Assembly: GCA_003226295.1 (NCBI GenBank) | Contig: CP029803.1 | Span: 2,237,001-2,301,000, forward strand | Direction: 5' to 3' | Origin: Candidatus Moanabacter tarae | GTDB lineage: Bacteria > Verrucomicrobiota > Verrucomicrobiia > Opitutales > UBA2987 | DNA: 64,000 nt | Part shown: one piece after another, positions 47,125-56,553 of the stretch | How the letters are laid out: every line of letters starts with the position of its first letter | Position numbering within the stretch: position 1 is the first letter of the stretch | Notes under the pieces: generated by a model | The model's database searches: none | The model's input: only the letters and a program-made list of their open reading frames with translations | What the model was told of the DNA's origin: nothing | Program-made: the position numbers and the translations under genes

Positions 47125-47721
47125 GTGAAGCAATCTCTGCTTATTTTAGTTTCAGGTCCGGCAGGGAGCGGGAAAACTACTCTCTGCGAACATCTTACAA
47201 AAGAATTCACTCCTCGGGTGAAACAGGTGGTAACGGCTACTACGCGTCGACCTCGAAACGGTGAACGTGACGGAATTGAGTATATCTTTCTCAATCGAGA
47301 AGAATTTGAAGCAAAAATAGAAGCCGGGGAATTCTACGAACACGCCAAGGTCCACGCTCATAGTTACGGTACCTTGAAGACTGAGATTGAAGAAAGCCTT
47401 TCTTCTGGAAACGACCTCCTCCTCAATATCGATGTCCAAGGTGCTGCCGCCTATCGTAGCGCTGCCAAGAATGATCCCGTTCTCGCAGACCGATTGGTCT
47501 CAGTTTTTGTCCGCCTTAGAAACCTATCGCAGGCCAAAGAACGCCTAATGGAAAGAGGAAATGACAGCTCCTCTGAAATCGCCTTCCGCCTCCAAACCGC
47601 AGAAATCGAACTCCAAGAGTGGCCCCATTTCGACCACTCTTTCATCAGCGGGAGCAAGGAAGAAGATTATAAGAGGTTTAGAAATATCTACCTAAACGAA
47701 AAAGCGAGAATCCTCGGTTAA
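47125..47721 (+). CDS. gmk: Guanylate kinase
   Basis: Phosphorylates GMP to GDP. The 198 aa start at a GTG; an in-frame TAA three codons upstream rules out a longer form. P-loop SGPAGSGKTTLCEHL (about 10-24), the GMP-binding TATTRRPRNGERDGIEY (about 37-53), and LNIDVQGAAAYR (about 95-106) are intact. VFVRLRNLSQAKERLMERG is the lid region. It converges with gnd after a 114-bp spacer without a clear terminator. Confidence 0.94.
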   Translation: MKQSLLILVSGPAGSGKTTLCEHLTKEFTPRVKQVVTATTRRPRNGERDGIEYIFLNREEFEAKIEAGEFYEHAKVHAHSYGTLKTEIEESLSSGNDLLLNIDVQGAAAYRSAAKNDPVLADRLVSVFVRLRNLSQAKERLMERGNDSSSEIAFRLQTAEIELQEWPHFDHSFISGSKEEDYKRFRNIYLNEKARILG

Positions 47722-47835
47722 AACCCATTCTATCGAATTTGGACCGCAAGCATCGCGTACTCTTGGGTATCTTCTCAAGGCCCGGATTATTTGATTATCA
47801 TTCACATTAAAAATCGGAAGAATCAGTCTTTGCAG

Positions 47836-49311
47836 CTAAGCTTCGTGCTGGGGTCGCTTGGGATCAAACCAGTCAATATGGTAGAATTTATCTCGCGGCT
47901 GGTCAGTGCGTTCGTAGGTATGAGCTCCAAAATAGTCCCTCTGAGCCTGAAGTAGATTCTGAGGTAGGCGATGAGCTCGATACCCGTCGTAGTAGGCCAA
48001 GGCGGACGACAGCGTTGGTGTGGCAACCCCATATTGAACCGCTGTGGCAATAACTTTCCGCCAATTTTTTTGTGCATCTTCCACAGCGGCCTTAAAATAA
48101 GGGTCGAGAAGGAGATTAGCTAATTCTGGATTACGATCGAAGGCTTCGGTGATCTTGTGTAAAAAAGCTGCTCGAATAATGCATCCTCCCCTCCAGATCT
48201 GGGCTATTTCACCAAATTTCAGCTTCCAGTCGTATTCTTTCTGTGCCTCTCGCATCAGTTGAAACCCCTGAGCATAGGAGCAGATCTTCGAGCAATAAAG
48301 AGCATCCTGGATGGACGATATGAAGTTTTTAGAGTCACCCCCAAAGTCTAAGACCGGCCCCTTAAGGACTTTACTGGCAGTAACCCGTTCGGATTTAATC
48401 GCGCTCATGTGGCGGGCAAAAACCGCCTCAGCAATTGTTGGAGCGCAGATTCCCATATCGAGAGCGTTAACACTTGTCCATTTCCCGGTCCCCTTTTGGC
48501 CAGCAGTGTCGAGGACTATGTCCACAAAGGATACGCCCGTATCCGGATCCCTTTGTTTTAGGATATCCGCGGTTATCTGGATAAGGAAAGAATCGAGGAC
48601 GCCATTATTCCAATGTGAGAAAACGCCTCCAATCTCTATAGGATCCATACGGAGTAGTGTGCGCATTAAGTCGTAGGCTTCACAAATCATCTGCATATCG
48701 CTGTACTCGATCCCGTTGTGAATCATCTTCACATAATGCCCAGCCCCGTTCTCGCCGATGTAAGCTGTGCAGGGGAACCCTTCTTCTGCCGGTTTTCCCG
48801 AATCCGGATCCACCTTGGCCGCGATAAGCTTCCATACCGGCTCCAATTCCCGACAAGTCTCAAGCGTTCCTCCCGGCATAAGAGAAGGCCCGTTGCGTGC
48901 GCCTTCTTCTCCTCCGGATACCCCTAACCCGATATAGCGGAATCCATTCTGGGCCAAATCTTTTTCCCGGCGGATCGTATCAATCCAATTCGAATTTCCA
49001 CCATCGATGATTATATCATCCTGATTCAAGAGAGGAATCAAGGTATTAATCACAGCATCAATCCCTGGACCTGCCTGTACCAAAACAATGATTTTCCGGG
49101 GCATCGAAAGTGAATCTACAAATCTCTCCACCGTTGACTCACCAACCAGACCTCCAGGTGTATTGGGATTGGCCGCGAGGAACTTTTTTGTTTTGGAAAG
49201 GGTGCGATTATAAACTGATATTTGAAACCCGTGATCCGCTATGTTGAGGGCGAGATTCTGCCCCATCAAAGCCAAACCTATGAGGCCTATATCTGACTTC
49301 TCTTTAGCCAT
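47836..49311 (-). CDS. gnd: 6-phosphogluconate dehydrogenase, decarboxylating
   Basis: Pentose-phosphate pathway enzyme making ribulose-5-phosphate and NADPH. The 491 aa include the N-terminal dinucleotide motif [20 protein letters not shown] with the NADP-type VYNRT after it. [21 protein letters not shown] near 130 and the catalytic [10 protein letters not shown] near 190 follow. The C-terminal tail [16 protein letters not shown] is somewhat extended. Monocistronic as far as seen. Confidence 0.97.
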   Translation of the reverse strand: MAKEKSDIGLIGLALMGQNLALNIADHGFQISVYNRTLSKTKKFLAANPNTPGGLVGESTVERFVDSLSMPRKIIVLVQAGPGIDAVINTLIPLLNQDDIIIDGGNSNWIDTIRREKDLAQNGFRYIGLGVSGGEEGARNGPSLMPGGTLETCRELEPVWKLIAAKVDPDSGKPAEEGFPCTAYIGENGAGHYVKMIHNGIEYSDMQMICEAYDLMRTLLRMDPIEIGGVFSHWNNGVLDSFLIQITADILKQRDPDTGVSFVDIVLDTAGQKGTGKWTSVNALDMGICAPTIAEAVFARHMSAIKSERVTASKVLKGPVLDFGGDSKNFISSIQDALYCSKICSYAQGFQLMREAQKEYDWKLKFGEIAQIWRGGCIIRAAFLHKITEAFDRNPELANLLLDPYFKAAVEDAQKNWRKVIATAVQYGVATPTLSSALAYYDGYRAHRLPQNLLQAQRDYFGAHTYERTDQPRDKFYHIDWFDPKRPQHEA

Positions 49312-49551
49312 TTTTCCCTTTTATCGATGAAGTATTGCCACAATTACATTTCCCGAAGGGAATTCCCCCGCTAAGTTCCGATGAAAAAGCCAAGCGGTTC
49401 ATTTAGCAATGATAGATCTGCTTGGAACTACTTCCGAATAGAATCCTCCTTTCTAATCCAACCCTATTTTTTCAGAATCTCTTATATGCGGATTTGGCGG
49501 AAGGCTTTCGGAGAGGGTTTGCGCTGTGAGGATCCAGCCCCCGAATCGGGA

Positions 49552-50010
49552 CTACTGAGAAGGCTGCGAGTCGGGGTCGCCTGTGCTGGCGGGAGAACTA
49601 CCTACCCAACCACTATCACCACTTTGGTAATGTTCTTTTTTCCAAATTGGGACTCGTTTTTTGACCTCATCGATTATGTAACGGCAAGCTAAAAAAGCGT
49701 TGTCCCTGTGAACCGCAGTAACCCCTACCCACACAGCCATTTCGCCAAGATTCAGGTGCCCCACACGGTGAAAGCACCTTGCTCCTCGGACACCGAATTT
49801 CCCGGTAACCTCTGATAGAATACGACTTCCCTCTTTCTCGGCGAGCTCGGCGTAAACTTCATATTCTAGAGAGATAACCTCATGCCCTTCATTGCAGTCT
49901 CGCACCCATCCTTCAAATGATACATACCCACCTGCTTTTTCATCGGCAAGAGACCCTCGCAAATCGAGAGCTTCAAGCGGTGAAGTTGAAATCTTGAAAA
50001 GAGGATTCAT
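49552..50010 (-). CDS. moaE: Molybdopterin synthase catalytic subunit MoaE
   Basis: Large subunit of molybdopterin synthase. The 152 aa show FEGWVRDCNEGHEVISLEYEVY, RVGHLNLGEMAVWVGVTAVHRDNAF and the catalytic-Lys region KKRVPIWKKEHY. The C-terminus has a non-conserved Ser/Pro tail. It is the last gene of the moeA-moaC-mobA-moaD-moaE run, 74 bp after moaD. Confidence 0.94.
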   Translation of the reverse strand: MNPLFKISTSPLEALDLRGSLADEKAGGYVSFEGWVRDCNEGHEVISLEYEVYAELAEKEGSRILSEVTGKFGVRGARCFHRVGHLNLGEMAVWVGVTAVHRDNAFLACRYIIDEVKKRVPIWKKEHYQSGDSGWVGSSPASTGDPDSQPSQ

Positions 50011-50084
50011 TAGCTAAAAATCTTTTGCGCCTTTCCCTTCGCATATTTTATTAAGTTTATTTTCTTACTTGAAGCTAACTAGAT

Positions 50085-50423
50085 TTAACCAGATTTCTGT
50101 TTTGATCCTTCCAATCTCAATAGCGTGCCGCTTATATTGCTACACTCCAAGCCATCCCGGGGCCCGATCGCTCCACCTGCCACCGGTGGAATAAAAACGA
50201 TCTCATCACCGTCTTTCAAAGATGCACTTAGTTCTGTAAACTCTCCGTTCACTGCAACTTTCAAGTCTTCTGCTTCGAGACCTAACTCATACTCTTTTTT
50301 CAGTTCCGCGAAAAGATCCTTGAGGGTGACTGCACTCGTTATTCTTGATTCATAGCTTAATCCCCTCTGTTCTCTTAACAGAGCAAAATATTGCAGCCTA
50401 ACATTCTTTTCCCGGTCGTCCAT
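50085..50423 (-). CDS. moaD: MoaD-like molybdopterin synthase small subunit with C-terminal extension
   Basis: 112 aa. Residues 1-84 are the ubiquitin-like MoaD fold (VRLQYFALLREQRGL, DLFAELKKEYEL, LKDGDEIVFIPPVAGG). In the family the final Gly-Gly must be the C-terminus, where it is adenylated and thiocarboxylated. Here the frame continues for 28 residues after PPVAGG (AIGPRDGLECSNISG and on). Either a protease trims it, another MoaD serves, or the tail marks a different role. It lies 3 bp after mobA and upstream of moaE. Confidence 0.85.
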   Translation of the reverse strand: MDDREKNVRLQYFALLREQRGLSYESRITSAVTLKDLFAELKKEYELGLEAEDLKVAVNGEFTELSASLKDGDEIVFIPPVAGGAIGPRDGLECSNISGTLLRLEGSKQKSG

Positions 50424-50426
50424 GCG

Positions 50427-51056
50427 TCAGCACCTATAAGAATACCTCTCCATCTTTTCGAGAATTTTCCTGTAGTCTTGCGGTGTGTTAACATTCTCGA
50501 GAACATGGCATTGAGGAAGATCCAAAAGATGGACATCTGATTCAATAAGAATTCGTCGGGGACTCAAGATGCCCTTCTCCTTCCAGAATTTGTCCAAAAT
50601 TACTTCAGAATGGACCTCGAAGATTGTACATAGCGGCTCAGGCAAACCGTCTCGCGGGTTTCGAAATGCCGTGAAGGGCTTTTGTAAATCCCTATTTGCG
50701 ACAAGATACTCCAGGGTCGAAGAATCGAGAAAGGGAAGATCTACTGCTACCACTAACCAACTCTTTCCCTGGACAGACTTCATTGCTGAAAGAAGGCCAC
50801 CTAGTGGACCAATATCGCCAAATTGATCTCGAATTACTCTAACACGGTCTCTATTCGCTTCTGAAGGGACGGCTTGATCTTCACGGAGAGCGACAAACCC
50901 CATCGAGCAGGAACCTTCAACCAAATCGAGCGTCCTTTTCATTTGCGTCTGACCCGTATAGACCATTGCTGCTTTGTCTCGTCCCATTCTTTGACTACGC
51001 CCACCGGCCAAAACGAGTCCAGCTAGGTTGTTATCAGACTTAGTGATTCCGGTCAT
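50427..51056 (-). CDS. mobA: Molybdenum cofactor guanylyltransferase MobA
   Basis: Adds GMP to molybdenum cofactor, giving the bis-MGD form. The 209 aa carry the nucleotidyltransferase loop LVLAGGRSQRMGRDKA (about 13-28), GDIGPLGGLLSAM near 80 and WLVVAVDLPFLDSSTLEYL with the metal Asp. Its partner enzymes in the window are of the sulfite-oxidase type, which do not need the dinucleotide, so bis-MGD enzymes probably exist elsewhere. It lies 8 bp after moaC. Confidence 0.9.
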   Translation of the reverse strand: MTGITKSDNNLAGLVLAGGRSQRMGRDKAAMVYTGQTQMKRTLDLVEGSCSMGFVALREDQAVPSEANRDRVRVIRDQFGDIGPLGGLLSAMKSVQGKSWLVVAVDLPFLDSSTLEYLVANRDLQKPFTAFRNPRDGLPEPLCTIFEVHSEVILDKFWKEKGILSPRRILIESDVHLLDLPQCHVLENVNTPQDYRKILEKMERYSYRC

Positions 51057-51064
51057 TAATATGT

Positions 51065-51556
51065 CTAGCTCTTCGCAACATCTTCTACATTGAAGTCCCT
51101 CTTACCGCCGGTTTTCTCCATCAGACGGACGGATTCAATGACGATTTCATGAGAGAGAGATTTGCACATGTCGTAAACAGTAAGAGCTGCAACCGAGGCA
51201 CCCGTTAACGCTTCCATCTCGACCCCGGTTTTATGAGTCGCCTGAACCCTACATTCGATAACTACTCTATTTTCTTTATTCACATTGATCTCGATTTTAC
51301 AATCTTCGAGTGGAACAGGATGGCAGAGAGGGACGAGCTCATGAGTCTTCTTCGCAGCCATTACTCCTGCCAGGACAGCGGTTTGAAAAACCGGACCCTT
51401 TTTACTCCTCATTTCACTGCCTTCGATTTGTGCCATTATCTCGTCTGTCACCCTAAGCTGGGCTCGAGCCCGGGCTCGTCTTAAAGTTATGCTTTTCTCG
51501 CTCACTCCCACCATTTCAGGTAGGTTTTCTCGGTTGATATGGGATAGGTTGGCCAT
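51065..51556 (-). CDS. moaC: Cyclic pyranopterin monophosphate synthase MoaC
   Basis: Second step of molybdenum cofactor synthesis, after MoaA. The 163 aa have the complete MoaC signature: KKTHELVPLCHPVPLEDCKIEI, HKTGVEMEALTGASVAALTVYDMCKSL and GGKRDF near the end. It lies 14 bp after moeA. Confidence 0.97.
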   Translation of the reverse strand: MANLSHINRENLPEMVGVSEKSITLRRARARAQLRVTDEIMAQIEGSEMRSKKGPVFQTAVLAGVMAAKKTHELVPLCHPVPLEDCKIEINVNKENRVVIECRVQATHKTGVEMEALTGASVAALTVYDMCKSLSHEIVIESVRLMEKTGGKRDFNVEDVAKS

Positions 51557-51570
51557 GCGTTTTTAAATAA

Positions 51571-52776
51571 TCAACTCCACGAGAAAAATTGCGTGCTGGA
51601 ACCTTCAGAAAACTGGGTTCCCTGTTCTTCGGGGAGCTCAACAAACCCATCGGTGGGAATGATGGAAGCAAAGTCGCCTGAATTCTTCGCCGGATGTGGT
51701 TGTGCTCTCAAAATACCATTCTCTTCCGATTCAATCCTCACAGGTAGAAAAAATGTCAGTGGAGCTCGAACGAGAAAACTTTTCGCCAAAACCGCCCAAA
51801 TTTCCTTGGGTTGATCCATTCCAAGCATCCTCTGCAACGCTGGCACAACGTACCGATGGAAGCAGATGAGGGTTGAAAGCGGGTTTCCTGGAAGAGCAAA
51901 AATTCTCTGTCCGCTTTCCCCCTGACCGTACCAAAACGGTTTTCCCGGACGTTGCCGTACGCCATGGAAGTGCTTTCGCACGCCCAGTTTTTCGAGGACC
52001 GTGGGGATGTAGTCGAATTTCCCTTTCGAAATCCCACCGCTTAGCAATATAATATCAGCCCGGCGAAGGATAGCTGCCAGTGTTTTTTCAATTAACTCAG
52101 GATCATCTCTTATATGCAGGTTTTCTATATGGTGGAAGCCCAATCCCTGCAGCGCTGCCTCAAGGGCGTAATTGTTGGAACGGCGAATTTGAAACGGTTG
52201 GACCTCTTCGTCCACTTCCACCAATTCATCTCCAGTAGAAACGATGATCAAACGAGGCTCGCGAGTAACCAAAAGCGACGCCTTACCGCAGGAAGCTGAA
52301 ACAGCAATCTCCCGTGAGGTCAACCGTACGCCAGAGTCTATTAGACAATCGCCTTTGATAAAGTCTGACCCTTGCTGATGAATATTAAGGTTGGGACGCG
52401 GGGTGAAATGCTCTTTGACAGATGCTCTCCCGTTCTCAATTTCTACATCCTCATACGGAACCACGCAATCACAGTCCTCCGCCATAACCGCCCCGGTCAT
52501 AATCTCAATGCAGTCATTTTTATTTTTGAGCCTGAGCGGATCCATTCCGGCTCCCTGAACTCCATTTATTCCGAATTCCCGAATTCCTGCGATCCACGCC
52601 TGACAAGAGATAGCAATACCGTCCATCATAACCCGATTGAATGGAGGTAGGTCTCTATCGGCTTCTACAGGGCACCGTAGTACTCGACCCACTGCGTCCT
52701 GCAATGAAACTTCCTCTATTGGCAAGAGAGCCGAATTCTCCTCGATAATGTGAACTGCTTCCCGACTTGATAACAT
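51571..52776 (-). CDS. moeA: Molybdopterin molybdenumtransferase MoeA
   Basis: Inserts molybdate into adenylated molybdopterin. About 401 aa from the ATG at 52774-52776; a TTG two codons earlier is also open. PPFNRVMMDGIA, MTGAVMAEDCDCVVPYEDV, VSTGDELVE, LLSGGISKGKFDYIP and ALPGNPLSTLICFHRYVVPAL are all present, covering the four MoeA domains. It is first in the minus-strand Moco operon and divergent from moaA. A mogA/moaB gene is not seen here. Confidence 0.95.
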   Translation of the reverse strand: MLSSREAVHIIEENSALLPIEEVSLQDAVGRVLRCPVEADRDLPPFNRVMMDGIAISCQAWIAGIREFGINGVQGAGMDPLRLKNKNDCIEIMTGAVMAEDCDCVVPYEDVEIENGRASVKEHFTPRPNLNIHQQGSDFIKGDCLIDSGVRLTSREIAVSASCGKASLLVTREPRLIIVSTGDELVEVDEEVQPFQIRRSNNYALEAALQGLGFHHIENLHIRDDPELIEKTLAAILRRADIILLSGGISKGKFDYIPTVLEKLGVRKHFHGVRQRPGKPFWYGQGESGQRIFALPGNPLSTLICFHRYVVPALQRMLGMDQPKEIWAVLAKSFLVRAPLTFFLPVRIESEENGILRAQPHPAKNSGDFASIIPTDGFVELPEEQGTQFSEGSSTQFFSWS

Positions 52777-52947
52777 AGACAAGGATAAACCAAAAGATCG
52801 GTTGAATCAACCCCAAAGCTAGGACGATTAGGCTGGTCGATTCTAGAGGAACAGATATCAGTGTCCTTATAGGGCGAAATTAGCGATCCGTATCCTGCAT
52901 CAAAATAAGGAAATTAGGCTATTAACGCGCTTACCAATAGAAACCTG

Positions 52948-53964
52948 ATGAAAAGACCAGTAGACACTATGGGAAGATCTTTGAGCGATCTTCGAATTTC
53001 TGTGATAGACCAATGTAATTTTAGGTGTGGATACTGTATGCCTTCAGAGGTTTTTGGCCCAGACTATGCCTTTCTAAAAGGCGAGCAATTGTTGACTTTT
53101 GAAGAAATTTATCGCCTGGCTCGCCTTTTTTCTACGACCGGTGTCCACAAACTTCGCTTAACCGGTGGCGAACCGCTTCTTCGGCGGGATCTTGCTAGAC
53201 TCGTTGAAATGCTATCAGAGATTGAGGGCATCGATGACATCGCCCTGACCACAAACGGAATTCTCCTTCTTCGCTACGCCGAACTTCTTCAAAGTGCAGG
53301 TCTCGATCGCGTGACCGTTAGTCTGGATGCTTTAGATGACTCGCTATTTCAGAAAATGAATGGGCGTAACGTGCCGATTCGTGGAGTGCTCGACGGGATC
53401 GAAGCAGCGGCCGATGCCGGAATACCTGTGAAGATTAACATGGTCGTTCAAAAAGGTGTGAACGACAGTGAGATTCTACCGATGGCTCGTTTCTTCAGAG
53501 AGAAGGGACACATTCTTCGCTTCATCGAGTACATGGATGTTGGTAATCACATTGGCTGGCGCATGGATCAGGTCTATCCTTCGAAGAAGATCGTGGAAGA
53601 AATCAACAAAGAGAGTCCGCTCGAACCCTTAGGCGCAAACTACCCGGGGGAAGTAGCCAAGCGATATCGTTACCTCGAAGGTAGCGGTGAGATTGGCCTT
53701 ATTTCCTCGGTAACCCAACCCTTTTGCAAAGCTTGTTCTCGGGCTCGGCTGTCGGCCGACGGCATGCTTTATACCTGCTTATTTGCCAACTCAGGGTGGG
53801 ATCTAAAAGAGATGCTTAGAGAAGGGGCAACAGACGAATTGATACTTAAAACTCTTCGTGAGATTTGGTTGGGTCGCCGCGATCGATATTCAGAACAACG
53901 TACCCAGATTCTTAAGCAGCACCTTCATCGCCTAAAGGTAGAGATGTCCTACATTGGAGGTTAA
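52948..53964 (+). CDS. moaA: GTP 3',8-cyclase MoaA
   Basis: Radical SAM enzyme starting molybdenum cofactor synthesis. The 338 aa carry the N-terminal 4Fe-4S Cys23, Cys27 and Cys30 in [25 protein letters not shown], and the second cluster in [23 protein letters not shown]. The protein ends in Gly-Gly, as required for MoaA activity. It is divergent from moeA across 170 bp that probably holds both promoters. Confidence 0.97.
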   Translation: MKRPVDTMGRSLSDLRISVIDQCNFRCGYCMPSEVFGPDYAFLKGEQLLTFEEIYRLARLFSTTGVHKLRLTGGEPLLRRDLARLVEMLSEIEGIDDIALTTNGILLLRYAELLQSAGLDRVTVSLDALDDSLFQKMNGRNVPIRGVLDGIEAAADAGIPVKINMVVQKGVNDSEILPMARFFREKGHILRFIEYMDVGNHIGWRMDQVYPSKKIVEEINKESPLEPLGANYPGEVAKRYRYLEGSGEIGLISSVTQPFCKACSRARLSADGMLYTCLFANSGWDLKEMLREGATDELILKTLREIWLGRRDRYSEQRTQILKQHLHRLKVEMSYIGG

Positions 53965-54225
53965 TCCTAACCGGCCGGATACAGTGCTATGATGAGTGTT
54001 TTATATCGGATTTGGAAGTAAGCAGTCAGATCTTCCATTTTTCCCCTTCCTCGAATTATCCACTTTAATACCTGCATACGCTGCGCGGATTCAATGATAG
54101 TGGGTTTACACTCTCCCTATTTAGCACAGAGCAAAAGGCGAAATTGCTTCATTAGATAACCCGTAAAGACAAATTGATCTACAGCGGCTACGCTATTCTT
54201 AAAGCAGTACGTTGCCTAGTCTGGT

Positions 54226-55122
54226 TTACCCCGGCAAGGTCAACCCGAAGTAATTCAAGAACCAGAGCTCTTTCCAGAATCGATATCTCCCTTCCCATGT
54301 AATTCGTCCATACTCCTCATGTTGATGTCGGGGAACGAGAATACCAAGCTGCGTGTTTGTACTTTCAATAATCTGCTGTTGCTTATTCAGGTCGTCGAGC
54401 GGATCATCTTCCCAGAACACACGCTCGACGCCAGATGTTTCAAGTCGATTAAGATGTTTTTTCAGAAGAGAACGCAGAGACCGTGTCCATGGTTTTCTTT
54501 CCAGTTCCCAGTTTTCGGGAAAAAATCCTCCAAAGGGTAGATAGAGATTGTCGGTTATAAGGCGAATTCCACTCTCTAATTTTGAACTGATGCTGTAACA
54601 AACGGATACCTTTCCGGTTCGGTGAGGCAGAAAATAAATCTGTATTCTGACTGTACCTTCTTCGTTTTGGTAAATGGAGCTTCTCATAACATACTCCTCA
54701 CTGTATGCCGCTCTCGCGGCCTCGATTCGGACAAATCCTTTCTCGCGGATCCATTCTCGCAGCCCTATATACTTTCTTGAAGCAGGCCACTCATCTCCAG
54801 AGTCATTGCTTTCGTATCTTGGGAAAAGGGGGATATCACCTCGGCTCATAGCCGCAATCGCAACCCAATTATAAAGTGTTTCAAGAAGAAACCAGAGTAG
54901 AAAACAAAAAATTGATAGCACCCCAAATGGCCGCAAGCTCCACTCTAGGGAAACCATCAAGTGAGGGACTCCCAGTGAGATTGCAATCCACCGAAACCAT
55001 CGACTGAAGATTGCAATAATAGGGGAGGCAGACAATCGATCGAGGTAGATTGTTAAAAAGACAATTAGACCTAAGAGCACAAAGTTTTGCACGAATAATA
55101 AAGAAGCCGCATCCACCACCAT
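54226..55122 (-). CDS. Membrane protein of unknown function downstream of dnaN
   Basis: 298 aa: three or four N-terminal membrane helices (about 8-28, 40-58, 65-92) and a soluble C-terminal domain of about 190 residues with mixed strands (GTVRIQIYFLPHRTGKVSVCYSI). The tail is Trp/Tyr-rich (ITWEGRYRFWKELWFLNYFGL). It starts 22 bp after the dnaN stop and is probably cotranscribed. I recognise no family; the soluble part looks like a signal-free cytoplasmic or periplasmic sensor-type domain, without further support. Confidence 0.7.
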   Translation of the reverse strand: MVVDAASLLFVQNFVLLGLIVFLTIYLDRLSASPIIAIFSRWFRWIAISLGVPHLMVSLEWSLRPFGVLSIFCFLLWFLLETLYNWVAIAAMSRGDIPLFPRYESNDSGDEWPASRKYIGLREWIREKGFVRIEAARAAYSEEYVMRSSIYQNEEGTVRIQIYFLPHRTGKVSVCYSISSKLESGIRLITDNLYLPFGGFFPENWELERKPWTRSLRSLLKKHLNRLETSGVERVFWEDDPLDDLNKQQQIIESTNTQLGILVPRHQHEEYGRITWEGRYRFWKELWFLNYFGLTLPG

Positions 55123-55144
55123 TGGCTTCCGCTGTATTCAATAC

Positions 55145-56275
55145 CTAGTTCAATCGAACTGGCATGATTACGCACAGGAAACTGTCCGCGGTACGAAACA
55201 CCCCTGGACTCAACTCATCCTTGAATTCAAAAATTAGCTCATCCCTCGTCTGTGCACGAAGAGGATGCATAAGAAACTCTGGATTGAAGGCAACTGCTAC
55301 TTCCGGTCCCTCATATTGGACAGCGATTGATTCATGTGAGTCCCCGTACTCGCTGCTGGATGCGGTAATTTCCATCAAGCTGTCACTCACCTTAATTTTG
55401 ATGGAATTACTTTTGTCGCTCGTAACTAAGGCTGCTCGTTTTACACAGTCTAGCATCAATTCTCTCTCCACTTTGATGCGTCTTTCGGTCTCTCGAGGAA
55501 TCACTTGATGGTAATTGGGATAACTACCTTCGACAACCTTGGAAACAAGATAAATGCTTCCAATGATACCATTTGTTTCATCCTTGCTCTGAGTCCCTAG
55601 TTCAAAGGCAACCTGTCGGTCGTTAAAGGATATCTTAACGACCTTACCTTGGCCCACCAGCCGCTCTACCTCGGCCACGGTCCTAGCTGGAAGAATTAAA
55701 TGTCCTGCATTATCTTCATTTACTTCAATTTTACTATGGACAAGAGCCAACCGACGCCCATCAGTTGCAGCTAAGGTCAGTTTTTCATCCGCGAAGTCGA
55801 AATAAACTCCATTCATAATAAAGCGCGACTCATCTGTGCTCTGTGCGTAAGATACGCTCCTAAGCATGTACGCCAGAGTTTCCTGGCTAAGCTCGAACAC
55901 ATGGTCGTCACTAAAAGTCGGTAAAGCGGGAAATTCATCTGCCCCAATACCTGTCATAATAAATTGTGAACCCCCTGAAGTGATCTTTATGTGATGTCCA
56001 GGGGACGACTCGATCTCGACATCTAGGTTGGGTAGTTCTCGAATGATGGTTGCTAATTTTCTAACCGGCAGAGTGATTCCACCACTTTCTGTAATCTCAG
56101 CTGCAATCCGACAGCGGATTCCCAAGTCGAGATTTGTCGTCGTAAGGCCTATAGAGTCTTCGTCCGCTTCGATAAGCACATTGTTTAGAATCGGCATGCT
56201 GATCTTCGTGCCCACCACATTGATCACCTGTTGTAGTCCGCTTGTAAAATGGTCTCGGTTGATTTTGAATTTCAT
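55145..56275 (-). CDS. dnaN: DNA polymerase III sliding clamp (beta subunit)
   Basis: Ring-shaped processivity clamp, 376 aa, with the three-domain DnaN pattern: [44 protein letters not shown] with [10 protein letters not shown], and the C-terminal [19 protein letters not shown] ending [11 protein letters not shown]. dnaA is not adjacent, unlike the common dnaA-dnaN pair. The 278-bp AT-rich region upstream carries several DnaA-box-like sites. Confidence 0.97.
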   Translation of the reverse strand: MKFKINRDHFTSGLQQVINVVGTKISMPILNNVLIEADEDSIGLTTTNLDLGIRCRIAAEITESGGITLPVRKLATIIRELPNLDVEIESSPGHHIKITSGGSQFIMTGIGADEFPALPTFSDDHVFELSQETLAYMLRSVSYAQSTDESRFIMNGVYFDFADEKLTLAATDGRRLALVHSKIEVNEDNAGHLILPARTVAEVERLVGQGKVVKISFNDRQVAFELGTQSKDETNGIIGSIYLVSKVVEGSYPNYHQVIPRETERRIKVERELMLDCVKRAALVTSDKSNSIKIKVSDSLMEITASSSEYGDSHESIAVQYEGPEVAVAFNPEFLMHPLRAQTRDELIFEFKDELSPGVFRTADSFLCVIMPVRLN

Positions 56276-56368
56276 TTCTCAAGTCTAGTAAGAGGGATTG
56301 GACTATTACTGACAATCATTATATACTAACAGATATTGTGTACTTACACAGTTCATCTTATTATCCTA

Positions 56369-56508
56369 TGTGAACAAATAAAGTATCTGGATTTATTTGT
56401 TGGACTACAATGTCTTACATATAAATTCCACCGTGTACGACTTATGGATAAACTTGAATGATTTACACAATTTTATCCTGAATGTGAGAAATTCTGCCCT
56501 TATTCACG
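56369..56508. promoter_or_regulatory. Cluster of DnaA-box-like 9-mers upstream of dnaN
   Basis: Five 9-mers match TTWTNCACA or TTATCCACA at 8 of 9 positions: TTGTTCACA (56369-56377, minus), TTATCCATA (56443-56451, minus), ATTTACACA (56461-56469, plus), TTTCTCACA (56483-56491, minus), TTATTCACG (56500-56508, plus). A weaker TTATCCTGA sits at 56473. The region is AT-rich and lies between pssA and dnaN. It could be a DnaA-controlled dnaN promoter or part of a replication origin. Confidence 0.45.
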
Positions 56509-56553
56509 AAATATTCGAACAGAGAATTGGTCGACGGAACCGCCTCTGAAAAA

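Noticed and set aside
47034-47264. 76-codon frame overlapping the gmk start
   Set aside because: It is in another frame across the certain gmk P-loop and its sequence is not protein-like.
52783-52947. Possible molybdenum-cofactor riboswitch between moeA and moaA
   Set aside because: I could not build the conserved helices by eye; only a divergent promoter region is supported.
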